NCBI GenBank assembly: GCA_027382625.1 | Contig: JAJKFJ010022279.1 | Span: forward strand, 106,691-170,690 | DNA length: 64,000 nucleotides | Source of the DNA: Tetmemena sp. SeJ-2015 | Taxonomy: Eukaryota > Ciliophora > Spirotrichea > Sporadotrichida > Oxytrichidae | Reading direction: 5' to 3' | In this document: in pieces, positions 36,047-46,199 of the stretch | How positions within the stretch are numbered: position 1 is the first letter of the stretch | Layout: each line of letters begins with the position of its first letter | The notes under the pieces: model-generated | What the model was told of the DNA's origin: nothing | What the model saw: the letters and a program-made list of their open reading frames with translations, nothing else | The model's database searches: none | Translations under genes and position numbers: made by a program

Positions 36047-39000
36047 ATGGACTTCCTGTCAAAGGGCGCCGCTTTAGTTACCTAAAACGAAACTTATATC
36101 TAGTCCTTCTATGAAAAATTATTATGATCGTTAAAATATGAGAAGGTTTCTACACTATATACAAACTGGATTCCCCTGGAGGATGTGTACTACAAAATGA
36201 CAGAGTTCGGTAATATGGAATTCAAGGCGGCCACAAACTTCCAGAAAGACCCTGATCTCGACTTCTTCAAGGTTGCCATTTCCAAGAATGGAGGCCCTGT
36301 TGGTAAGTAAATCTCATATAAAATTTAGCTTCCCTTTCTCTAAAATTGAACCATGTTTTGACTCTTATTTCAGCATTCATGTTGCAAGATAACGTCCTTA
36401 TGATTGGAGGACTAAAGGACGCAAAGAGTGTTATCTATGTCTTTTCCTACTACGGAAAACAAGTCAACATCATTAAAGTAAGATACAATCTAATGAGTGA
36501 TGTGAAACCAAACTTAGGTGGCTCAACTGCTCGGAAAGAACCCAGATTCACTTAAATGGGCTTGCATGGAGTTCACTCCAGAGGAAGACCTCCTGTTACT
36601 GTCTTGCGATGGAAAGATCTTCCTGATCGATCCTAAGACTGGAGAGCTCAAGGAAAAAGAGTTCTCGCTAGGTCCTGAATTCCAGCAGAGACCTATTGTC
36701 GATGCTAAGCTATTTGACAACATATTCATTTTATTCAATTTTAATAGTTAAAGTGTTTTTAATAAAGTAAATTGGTTTTCAGAAACAACATCAATCAGTT
36801 CTTAAATACCTTCATATTCTAGTTAATTTTGATTCTACTGGATCTCAAATGTGTTCGGAGGAGGAGTGCTCCCTCAGAAGTTTGACTATGTGCCCAAGCT
36901 TGCAGACGCTTAGATCTAAGACTATATCATCATCCCCAAAGGAACAAAGGGAGCTTCAGCCATAGAACTACTTATCCCAGACCCTATTTCTGGCTTCCAC
37001 GTCATCCAAGAGAACAAGAGCAACGTTCAGTACTATGACAGAATCAAGGAGGATGACGATCCAGGAGTAAACTTATACAAAAGTTGCAAACTAAATAATG
37101 AAAAATTACATTTAAAATTTACCACTAGGAAAGGTGTAGTTTATGTCACTTAAATGCAAAGAGAGACTTGCTTGCTCTCTACACAAATGCAGACAAGAAG
37201 GGCACCATCATAGTGCTCAAGAGTAACTATCAGAGGGAGTTCAATAGACTTGACACTCTCTTGTTAGATGCACAGTCCCTTACTTGGTGCGGTAACGATG
37301 CACCAGTCCTCTCTTTCCCTGATAAGATTGCTGTAGTCGGTCCACGAGAATACGAAATGATTAAAATCATTAACGACGTGAGAAGTGGCTTTGCGGAATC
37401 AGGTGCATTAATGAACTTACAAAGTTATGATGATTAATTGTATATTAAACTTGACGGGTTGAGAGTGGTGACTGCTGAGAAGACGTTCTTCTTGGAAAGA
37501 ATCCAGCCAGTGATCATCAAGACCTTTAGAGTGGCTTCGACTTCTCCTTCAGCTAAATTGCTGAATGCAATCAAGAGTGTAGATATGAACATACCCAGAG
37601 CAGACGAGATCATCAGAGACTTGGGAAAAGATTTAGTCACTGGCATTGATGCTTGCATTTATTTAATATATTTGATGACCTGCTGGAAGTGGCAACCCTT
37701 GAACACTCTAACATAGTGCTACTGAAGCATATTTTGAGAACTGCCTCATTTGCAAAAACCTTTGTGGACCCTGCTGACTTTGACGCGAACAAGTATGTGA
37801 ATATTGTTAAGCATATGATCGTCCTCACCAAGCTCCGCAACTCATCAAACGTAAAACATTTATTTGATCTCTAATTATTATTCTAGTGTGGAAGAGCCAT
37901 TACTTTCAAGTAGTTCGAAAAGTTCAAGGCTAAGAACGTACTCAGACTACTTCTTAAGCACAGAGACTACAAACTAGCTATTCAAATGATAGAGTAACTC
38001 AATCTAAGACAGTATGCTTCCATGGTCTATGAAGACTGGTGCTAAACTATGGTCCGCTACTCCACTCTCAGCGATTCCCAACTTGAAATCAAGCTTTAAG
38101 AGAAGTTTGACTAGCTTAAGATTCAAATTGCTGAAGAATAAGGTATCAACCTAACTGCACTCTCTTTCCAGATGGGGCTTGATATGGGTAAGATTCCCAC
38201 TAATATGGGTAAGGGAGGTAACTCGATGGGAGGCAGGACTGGCTCAATGATGCCTGGCTCCGGATCCATGAGTCAATCAGCTAATATGAACCCAGCTTAG
38301 TTCATCGCCTAGCAACTAGGAAACATTCATATCAATTTATCTTGTACTTATCTTGAATTAACTATACATTAAGTTGAACATAGACTTCACAAAGTTAGCA
38401 AAGATTGCTGACAGCAGAGACAAGAAGAAGTTAGCCAGTTTCCTGATAGGTAAAGAAAAGCAGATAGTTAAGAAAATTCCCTTCTTGCTCGAGGCGTAGC
38501 AATTTGAAGAGGCGCTTAGCTTTGCAGTTGAAAATGGAGACCCAAACATTATCTACAAAGTCTTCTCTGAAATCATCAAGAAGCTAAATCATTTTATTGG
38601 AAATATTTTTCAAGGATAGTTTTAATAAGCTAGATAGTAACTATAGGGTTGTTATTCAAAAGGTATCTTCCATTCCAGATGGCTTGAGGCATCTTCGCAA
38701 CTTCGCTAAGACAAGAAAGGATGAGAACTTGCTTGCTGAGATAGCTAAGCAGTACACTATGGGGTTGATAGGTGGGCAGACAAATCCAAAGCCCGCTCAA
38801 AACTCTATCATCGGAGGATTAGGAGTTGGCTCAAAGGACAAGGATTAAGGCTCCAGCCATATTGATTACTCTGGAGTTGTTGTTCAAGTCAAGAATGCCT
38901 ATGAATATCAATGAGAAGAATTAATTAGTTTAATCATAGATAATTTATTTGTGTAGTAGTCAGATGCTGAACAAAGATTAATTAAACTCGATAATGCGAT

Positions 39001-39100
39001 GTACAACGCTAGTGCTTTGGTTAAAGATGAATTCTATGCAAAGGTTTTCGAGGAGAGCATCATTTTTATTAAATTTTTTCCTTCTTTAGAATATGATTGC
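36047..39100 (+). CDS. VPS16: VPS16, main part (N-terminal to mid C-terminal region)
   Basis: Core subunit of the HOPS and CORVET tethering complexes on endosomes and lysosomes/vacuoles. Starts MDFLSKGAALVTQNE; the family N-terminal motif WIPLEDVYYKMTEF follows. The beta-propeller half is visible (KWACMEFTPEEDLLLLSCDG, FYWISNVFGGGVLP, IVVLKSNYQREF-like strands, KLDGLRVVT). The helical half follows (LLKHILRTASFAKTFVD, ITFKQFEKFKAKNVLRLLLK, KKLASFLIGKEKQIVKKIPF, SIPDGLRHLRNFAKTRKDEN). It reads to about DAEQRLIKLDNAMYNASALV, then coding homology stops. The conserved SL.DT...LI and later helices are absent here and are found inverted at 25.9-26.5 kb. Four GT-AG introns (36303-36373, 36478-36517, 37067-37128, 37851-37886) and six IESs were resolved. 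Confidence 0.85.
36724..36791 (+). other. IES in VPS16, pointer ACAACAT (68 nt)
   Basis: ACAACAT at 36717-36723 and 36785-36791, the longest pointer resolved here. Excision joins VDAKLFDN to INQF, which then meets the next IES. Confidence 0.88.
36803..36836 (+). other. IES in VPS16, pointer TTCT (34 nt)
   Basis: TTCT at 36799-36802 and 36833-36836; the insert carries the TGA that blocks the frame. Excision gives DNINQFYWISNVFGGG. The MDS between this and the previous IES keeps only about a dozen bases. Confidence 0.85.
37652..37677 (+). other. IES in VPS16, pointer TTGATG (26 nt)
   Basis: TTGATG at 37646-37651 and 37672-37677. Excision joins DLVTGID to DLLEVATLEHSNIVLLK in the family frame. 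Confidence 0.88.
38327..38381 (+). other. IES in VPS16, pointer AACAT (55 nt)
   Basis: AACAT at 38322-38326 and 38377-38381. Excision joins FIAQQLGN to IDFTKLAKIADSRDKKKL. Confidence 0.87.
38581..38614 (+). other. IES in VPS16, pointer TCAAG (34 nt)
   Basis: TCAAG at 38576-38580 and 38610-38614. Excision joins YKVFSEII to KDSFNKLDSNYRVVIQK, aligning with the family's helix-turn region. Confidence 0.85.
38906..38971 (+). other. IES in VPS16, pointer TGAA (66 nt)
   Basis: TGAA at 38902-38905 and 38968-38971; the insert begins with an in-frame TGA. Excision joins VVQVKNAYE to QRLIKLDNAMYNASALV, matching the family's D.Q.RLL.LQ helix. Confidence 0.72.
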
Positions 39101-39186
39101 GAATTTGTTAGAATTAAAATTTATAAATATATCTAAGATCGCCGTATGAAATACCGTTTTAATTACCACCTGATTTTAACTTTGCA

Positions 39187-42100
39187 GCATGAGTTTTACG
39201 AAGATTTGGTGCTGCCACTAACTTAGCAATAACTTTAAGAAGCCTCTAAAAAGCTTTAAAAATAACCAGAAAAGATAGTTGATGATTCCTCTGGAGAGGA
39301 GGATGTAGAGAGTGAGATGCTATTCCCATCAGAGCCACAACAAATGCTAAATAAAAGCTAAACCCTTGCTGAGATTCTTACTTAAAATTTGCACTCTTGG
39401 GCCAAGCAACTAACTCAAATACAGGAAATTGCTAACCATAAATTTGAACAAGACTTTGAGACTGCAACTGATAAGATGTAAGATGACAATTGCTCAGCAA
39501 ACACTCTCTTAATCATTTAAAGTATTTGCTGTTAAAATTATAATCAAGAAGTCAGTGCACTTATTTCATCACTAAAACAAGAATCTGGAGTAGTGTGAGG
39601 ATTCCTAGCTCAAACTCAAACAGCTAAATGAATTCCTGCAGGATAGGGAGAAAGACTTGCGCAGAGAGTCCCTCAACATTAAATTAAAAAGGAGAATCTT
39701 CAATTTGATGGACTATTACAGGCTTAAAGCGGAAAAGGCTAAGCTCAAAAATGGAAACTTGAATTTAAAAAATAGGAAATATTGCAAATCGCATAAACTT
39801 TATTCCAATTCTATAAGCATTTATTTTGAGGATACTTCAACCACTATTTCATAGTATTTCAGAAAGGTTCGATAACTAATCTTAGTCACGAAGTGGAGAT
39901 GATAATTAAAGAGTTTAGAGAGAAAGAGACAATTTCTGACTTTCTCGAAAATTAGATTTCTAAATTCACCTTAATTGCACTTGGCAGGTAGAAAACAGAA
40001 GCAGCGCAGACATTCATGCAAAAGTTATAATCCACGACTATAATATCCAAGCCAATAATATCATAGAGTCTGTCTGGTATTAAAACTCAGGAAAACAGCG
40101 CAATCGAGGAAGCTAGAAATCCCCATCAAGAAAATATTTGCAAATCTTCAAAGAATTTTCCCAAGGAATAAGAAACAAGGAGAATCGGAAAAATGAATAT
40201 GATTCATAGGACTTTTTCAAATCACTGAGATTTTATAAATATAGAGCTTATAGAGATAGAGTATCCAGTTCATTAGCTACAAGTAAGGATACTTTTATTT
40301 AACAATTCTATCAGTCGCAGATGAAGAGACCTAAAGATTTATAATTCAAATATTTTTTTTAAATTTTAAGATACAAGTCCTCCTTCTATCATGAATCTAT
40401 TGTCAAGAAAAAGTGCTTCCCATTTGACTAAAGTCCTCAGAAGTATAATCATAAATGGGGAACGTTTGGATCAGCAAACTCTTAAATTTATTTTTAGAAT
40501 ATTTTTAACAACTGCATCTACTCATTTTTCATCTCTGAAGCTTAGAACTCTAATCTTAAATAAAAATTAATTCTCAACACCATAGAGCAAAGAAATAAAG
40601 TTCAACTAATTCAATAGCAATCCTGCATGTGCTATCCTTACTCCAGGCCTTAACTAGACTTTTTGATAGATTGTAAAGCTTTTGAAAAGGAGGATTTAAG
40701 TTCTCCATTATAAGAAGAATGGCATCAAATCTATCCTGTAATGAGAATTAACTAAAAGGAAAGACTAATGGAGAAGAGGGCGAAATTTTTTCTAACTTAG
40801 AAAGTGAAAGCACTTAGAACCAAACTGATTCAAATTCATGCTAGATTATAGATAATTAAAGCTTTAATTCACTTAAAGACTCTACCTAGATTTAATTGGA
40901 CTAAATAGGTTTTGATACTTTCTAGTTTTATCGATTTCTGTGTGAAATCAGCATTCTTGAAAAGATGAACTCTATTGATAAATAATTAACTGCTGAATTG
41001 GATGGACAAATCTTTTGCTCTGATTCTTTTAGAATACAATTTATCAATGGATAAATGGGATAAGAGAGCTTTATAGAGCAATCAATAAATTAAAGCAACT
41101 TGTTGCTGATAAAAAGAGTAGATCTAATTGACAACGCGAAAGATGCTCATAAGAAGAAGCTTGGAAAAGTAAAGTACTTTCTACTCTCAGGGCTTATAAA
41201 TAAATCGAGCTACGATAAGCTTAGCTGTGAGGAGCAGCAATAGTTCAACCTGATTTCTAATTTCTAAAATTCAATTCTAAAAGAATTTGAGCACAAAACT
41301 TAGAAATAGAAGGCTAAAGATAATTAAGAAAGAAAGGATCTTACCATTGAAGATATTAGAGAGACTTACTGGAATCTTTTCGAAACAAAATACAAAAAGT
41401 AGCTTACTCCTATTTTAAGAGGGCTTTTTAATCCCCTGACTAAAACTTATCTCTTCACAGAGCGCCTTGAAGATTTCTCAATAAGAAACCAGATACTCGG
41501 AGAAGTTAAATCGATCCTTTAAATCAATAAATAGCCAAATTAAAGCCTTTAAAACTCTGAAAATTAGGATTAAAATGGTCAAATCCAATCATATCAAGGG
41601 AGCAATAACTAAATAATGACGATGACTATGCTGAAATAGTGCTAGAACAAGGAGCTTAAGCGAGAATATATGTTTAGGAAAGTATTTTATCAAATGCTTT
41701 AAAGACTCTCCTGTTTTTCTGAATTTCATCTTAAGCTTTATCTAGCTATTTATGAGAAAAAGAACCTCGCCTCTGTTTCTTATTCTTATAAAAGCAACTA
41801 TTCCAAAAAGCATTATTCAAGCTTTCATAACTAGTTCAATGGTGGTTTTAATGCAGGATACAGCCAATCCTAATAGCAATATTAATATCCTGGACAGTGT
41901 TTGACGAACAACTAAGTCTTGTAGGGACAGAACTTTGCATATTAGAATTAGCAGTAGTCGCTTCAGCAGTTTAATAACAGCAGCTAAAATAATTTAAGTT
42001 CCTAGTAAGGATTCTAAGGAGTTAAACACTTTCAGAAAAACTTTGAGATAAATGATTTGGCTCAAGTTGAAGTCAAGAATATAGAGGAAATAAGCAAGAT

Positions 42101-42398
42101 AAACTAAGATGAGTAGCTTCATACTTGTTTTCTGAAGAATCTATGCCACCAAATAGATATGTCTTCAGAAAAAGGAAGATAAAATGTAGACTATCGAGAT
42201 GATGATGATTTAGGAAAGATACAAAGCTACAAATGTTTTATTGGCAAGAGGAAGAGAGTCAATTTTAAAGTCTAAAAAGACTCCCTACTTCAAGTCTTGA
42301 ATAAAAGGAGAGAAAAGAGAAGGGAAGAGTTCAACAGGGAGAGAGGAGATTTTGATTTTCAAAATGTTCTTAACTTCCAAAAATTCTCAAACAGATGA
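39187..42398 (+). CDS. Unrecognised coiled-coil / Gln-rich protein, 5' end unclear
   Basis: The first clear block reads HEFYEDLVLPLTQQQLQEAS after a TTTGCAG acceptor-like site, then an acidic stretch (DDSSGEEDVESEMLFPSEPQ) and helical sequence. A basic coiled helix follows (LRRESLNIKLKRRIFNLMDY). From about 40640 a long open run continues, including KAFEKEDLSSPLQEEWHQIY, LGKVKYFLLSGLINKSSYDK and DIRETYWNLFETKYKKQLTP. A Tyr/Ser/Gln-rich patch precedes the basic end FQNVLNFQKFSNR-stop at 42398. No family was recognised. No initiator ATG is certain: the frame is open upstream into the VPS16 3' region, so the 5' MDS may lie elsewhere. Confidence 0.5.
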
Positions 42399-42816
42399 TA
42401 AATTAATTCAACTGAAATTACTTGAATCCTAATTAATTTCATAATCAAATTTTAGATTTAAAAAATCTTATTAAAAAATAAAGTTAGAGCATCACTTCAT
42501 AGAAGAAGATAAGGGATTATGTTTCAGACCCAAGAATGAGAGAATTACTAACAGTTTCTAGAGCAAACTTAATTTATCTTTAACATTTAAAATTGATATT
42601 TGAAGCACACATATTGCTTTCGTTATCACTTTCTGCATATTAATAATTTTGCTGTGGATAATAAATCATGCCTTAATAATTCAATGAGAGATACAACTCT
42701 CTCTCATATTTTCGAACAACATAGATGAATGTAAGATTTATTGGGAAGTTTAAATAGGGAATATGTCTCTTCAGCTTTGAGTTTCACTCCTCTTTGAGGA
42801 ACTACTGAGAGAGCAC
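42399..42816. other. Convergent AT-rich spacer
   Basis: About 420 bases between two converging genes, AT-rich, no coding signal. It presumably contains both 3' flanks and germline-limited DNA. Confidence 0.45.
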
Positions 42817-43346
42817 TCAGTGGAGGCAATCAGCGAGATCGTATTCGTTGAGGAGTCTATTGTTTTGATCTTGAGCAACTCCGAGAGCCTCGGCGAGATC
42901 CTCGAGGTAAGCCTTGGAGAATTGAGCAGAGTCCTTGAAGCTGGTTAGGTAATCATCGATTTTGTAGTGGTTCTCAATTGCCTCAACAATGTATCCCTTG
43001 CCTTGCATCTTAAGAACTTCCTTGGCGAGGATGACGTGGGTGTCGTCAAGAGGAACGCAGAAATACCAGAGGTTGCCCTTGTCAGTCTCGAGAGCAGCAG
43101 GGTGTCTGAAGGCTCTTTGGTAGTAGGGGACTGGCCACTCTGGGGTTGACATCACTCTCAGCTGGCTGTTGCGGTCTGGGTTGATAGATCCAAGCAGGGT
43201 GTTCTGAGAGAAAGATCTCACAGCTATATCATTAATGGTGAGGTCGTTAATAAGTGAAGTGCTTGAATGCTTTCATTTAGCATGGTTAGAATCTTACCTT
43301 GTTGGAGGAGGGTGGTCTTGTTTTGAAGCTGCTTGACTGCGTGCAT
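42817..43346 (-). CDS. Small conserved-looking protein, possible mitochondrial presequence
   Basis: Two exons. The first reads MHAVKQLQNKTTLLQQ; after a GT-AG intron (GTAAGATT...GATATAG, near 43218-43297) it continues AVRSFSQNTLLGSINPD. The body is well structured and free of Gln runs: STPEWPVPYYQRAFRHPAAL, NLWYFCVPLDDTHVILAKEV, YKIDDYLTSFKDSAQFSKAY, ending LADCLH-stop. The RSFSQ stretch resembles a cleaved mitochondrial presequence, and codon use is GC-richer than in its neighbours, suggesting strong expression. About 150 residues. I do not recognise the family; a ciliate-specific mitochondrial complex subunit is only a guess. Confidence 0.75.
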
Positions 43347-43429
43347 ATTCCTACCTTGTTTTTCTTTATTATTATTTATATTATAATTTACCTAATTTGA
43401 TAATTGAATTCACTTTACAGTGAAAGTAA

Positions 43430-43926
43430 GATTCAACCATAGCTCTTTAACTGAGGAGAATGAGTTAGATCCTCTGAATAGGCTATAGTAATTGACCAGC
43501 AGAGACTAGATTGTAAATTAAGGACACTCTCTTTTGCTCCATAATAACCATCATCATCCACAGAATATGTCATTCACTTTGTAACCCCACAGACTCATTA
43601 ATTAGACATAGAATTAATCTCATCTTGATTTTATCATCAATTATTGATATTTAATTTATCTTAAATATAGTTCATGCTATTTATAAAACGTTTGATACAG
43701 TTTCTCATAGATTTACAAAAAGAGAAAAGCAAAGCCTTCTAGAAAATTAATCTTAGGCCAGAAGTGTTGCTAAGAGCACAGGAGTTAACATGAATTAATT
43801 GAGGAGATTGAAGATCTGGACGATGAAATAAATTAGTTGCAGACTCAGCTGCTCAGAGCTCTTAAGAAATCAAATATAGTTTCTCAGTAAAATATTCAAG
43901 AGCAGATGCTCACCACAATCGTTTGA
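43430..43926 (+). CDS. Small coiled-coil protein, start uncertain
   Basis: Block one reads LTEENELDPLNRLQQLTSRD, then a His/Asn-rich stretch and PHRLINQTQNQ. After an AT-rich break with an in-frame TGA (about 43645-43709, IES or intron) it resumes with KRKAKPSRKLILGQKC and a heptad-rich helix ELIEEIEDLDDEINQLQTQL, closing at TGA 43924-43926. Probably a small coiled-coil protein. The initiator ATG is not visible, and an upstream acceptor-like TTTACAG suggests a further 5' exon. Confidence 0.45.
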
Positions 43927-44078
43927 GAAATTAGAGAATATGTCTGATGACTGATACTTTAGGATATAGATAAAGTTATAATAGCATTTAAGCTTATTTC
44001 TTAAGTTAAACTCTAATTTTTAAACTAAATAAGGGATTTGTTCATACTTTAGCATGTTCTTTCCTCATTCTCTCCTAT

Positions 44079-45066
44079 TCAAAATATAACAAACTTAATA
44101 TAGGCTACTTATTCTTGTATAAGTTCTTGGATTTCTCTCTTCTCTTCCTCTATCTAGAGCTGTTGTTTTATTTCCTGATGACTTCCTCCTCCCTTTATCA
44201 AGTTTAAACCCATAGATAGTCTGCTTGCTATGCTTGGCCTATATTCCACAACCTGCATAGTGTGCCCATCATAAATCTGTTTCCCAGCTCTAAAGTTCAA
44301 GAAAGAAATTCCCCAAAGGAACCCCACTGCTCCAGCATTTACAATAAACAAATATCCTGCCACTAAACGTAAAGCACTTCTTAATTAAAGATTGAAGATC
44401 TTCTCAGAGAAAGGATAGAATTTCCAAGTGTGGCTCACTTTAAAAGCATGAAGCCCTCCTGCGATCAGAAACAAACCACCGGCTATCAGCTTTAATTTAA
44501 ACAACGATACTCTAAGTCAATTTAATAGCTTGCAAGAGATACACTAAGTTCCAGATTCCATTTTGTTCCTCATCATCTATTCCTTACGATAACGAGACTC
44601 AAACTCCTCCCTCAATTCAGGAGAAATACCCTCCATAAAGTTATCTTTTGACTTCATCTCTTGCAGTTCTTTTCCTAGACGGATTAACTCTAACTCCTTA
44701 TCATGTTCTTGTTGCTTCTAGTTCTTAAAGATCTGATCACTAGAATAGTTTGAGAATATAACATTAGAAGTGATCATCAATCTCTTGAGTATCAAATTCT
44801 TTTTCTGCCCTTTAGTATTAGAGTTGGAGCTCTTTCATTTCTTGTTTTTGCTACTGCTCTTAGTATGCCTTGACCATGGGACTCTAGTTGCCTGAGCCTA
44901 CTATAGTCTGGTGACTTAGATTCTTTTCAAGTTTGCTAAATCTGGACCTTGTTTGAGGCACTTCAGTAGTAGGAGTCTCTTCAACTGTAGCATTAAATTC
45001 ACTAATTGAAGTAATTTGTTTATGAGTAGTGGTTGTTGGAGCGGGAGGTGTTCTATATTAACTCAT
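44079..45066 (-). CDS. Small membrane protein with N-terminal coiled coil
   Basis: Starts MSQYRTPPAPTTTTHKQITS; a Gln/Lys-rich helix follows (KQQEHDKELELIRLGKELQE, PELREEFESRYRKEQMMRNK). Three hydrophobic segments come next: LIAGGLFLIAGGLHAF, LVAGYLFIVNAGAVGFLWGI and a short one between. The end is charged (EIKQQLQIEEEKREIQEL) and closes at 44079. One IES is resolved; another break near 44745-44830 is not. It lies head to head with the next gene at only 40 bases, so the two may share a promoter region. Family unknown; a small organelle membrane protein is plausible. Confidence 0.65.
44493..44531 (-). other. IES, pointer AAGCT (39 nt)
   Basis: AAGCT (AGCTT on the plus strand at 44488-44492 and 44527-44531). 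The insert holds an in-frame TGA; excision joins CISCK to LIAGGLFLIAGGLHAFK, completing a TM helix. Confidence 0.82.
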
Positions 45067-45106
45067 TTAATTAATTATAATTAATTTATAGCCCCACAAT
45101 AATAAA

Positions 45107-46164
45107 ATGAGAAAGATATTTGGCTCGCTCCTCAAGTCCCCCTCAACGCAAGCAAAGGGAGCAACTCAAGGAAAGAAGGTTGCACTTGTCACTAATTTTA
45201 ACGCCTGCCCCCTGGGTTTGGCAATAACTAGCAGACTAGCTGAGAACTACAAGGTGGTTGCAGTCAGTCATTAAAATGAAGAAGAGTAAAGATAACAAGA
45301 ATTAGTAAATGATTTAAAGCATGAAATATTTGAAATAGTTATATAAAATGAGGAACATAGCTATGAGAGCTTAGCAAGCAAGGGAGTTATCAGATTTACA
45401 GCACATCTTAATGAGATACAAGATAGAAATAGACTTATTGCATTCCTCAAAGAAGAAGGACTCGCACTTGATCGCATAGTCCACAATCAACCTTACATGA
45501 TACAGCCAACTGCACCTGAAAACGTAATAGACATCAACAATTTTATTATCATTTCTTGATAAATCCTAGCCCCAAGGAATAGCAGAAAATAGAGAAAAGA
45601 GTAAATGAATTAAAGGACAAGATAAGAATTCTCATATAGTTTACTATATTTTGTATAATTCTAGTAGAAACTTCACTCTTCGTGAATGGAGATTTACTAG
45701 ACTAGAACCTAATAAACGAGCAGGCAAGGATACTTTAAATAATTCATAAGCAGCCAGGTATTTATGGACTACTCAGAGCATCGTAAATAAATCTGAGGAA
45801 GTGCTTGGCATAGCCTCTTTAGGAAAGATAAGTTGGCATGTCTTCGCTTTTGCCAGGAGTGTACATGAAGAGACACGTAGAATACCTTCGTTTGAAAATG
45901 AATAATAAGGCATCTTCAGCTCAAGAATAGGAAAATGAAGAAGTAGAGCTTTTGCAACCTGCTGAAATCATATTTTTGTTCTTATTTTTAGAAATTGCCC
46001 ACTTTATAGAAGAAAAACTATTTAATGAAGGAGAAGGAGGCTATAATTTACTGGAGTTTACTAGGAATTAAGAGTGGAACATATACCAATCGAACTATAT
46101 TAAGAGTTAAAAGTCCTAAGATTACATAAAGGAACCAAAATTATATAGCAACGTATCGATGTGA
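45107..46164 (+). CDS. Short-chain dehydrogenase-like protein
   Basis: Starts MRKIFGSLLKSPSTQAKG; the first ~15 residues may be a targeting sequence. KKVALVTNFNACPLGLAITS then looks like a Rossmann beta-alpha unit, with the nucleotide loop degenerate (no GxxxGxG), followed by NYKVVAVSHQNEE. DRIVHNQPYMIQPTAPENV is in the position of the SDR 'NNAG' strand. A break follows (about 45521-45567), then helices (EQQKIEKRVNELKDKIRILI, RHVEYLRLKMNNKASS) and an acidic end, TGA at 46162-46164. Loss of the glycine motif suggests a divergent or non-catalytic member. Family call is tentative. Confidence 0.5.
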
Positions 46165-46199
46165 TTTAATTACTTACTAGAATTTTGTTTTTCTTTCTA

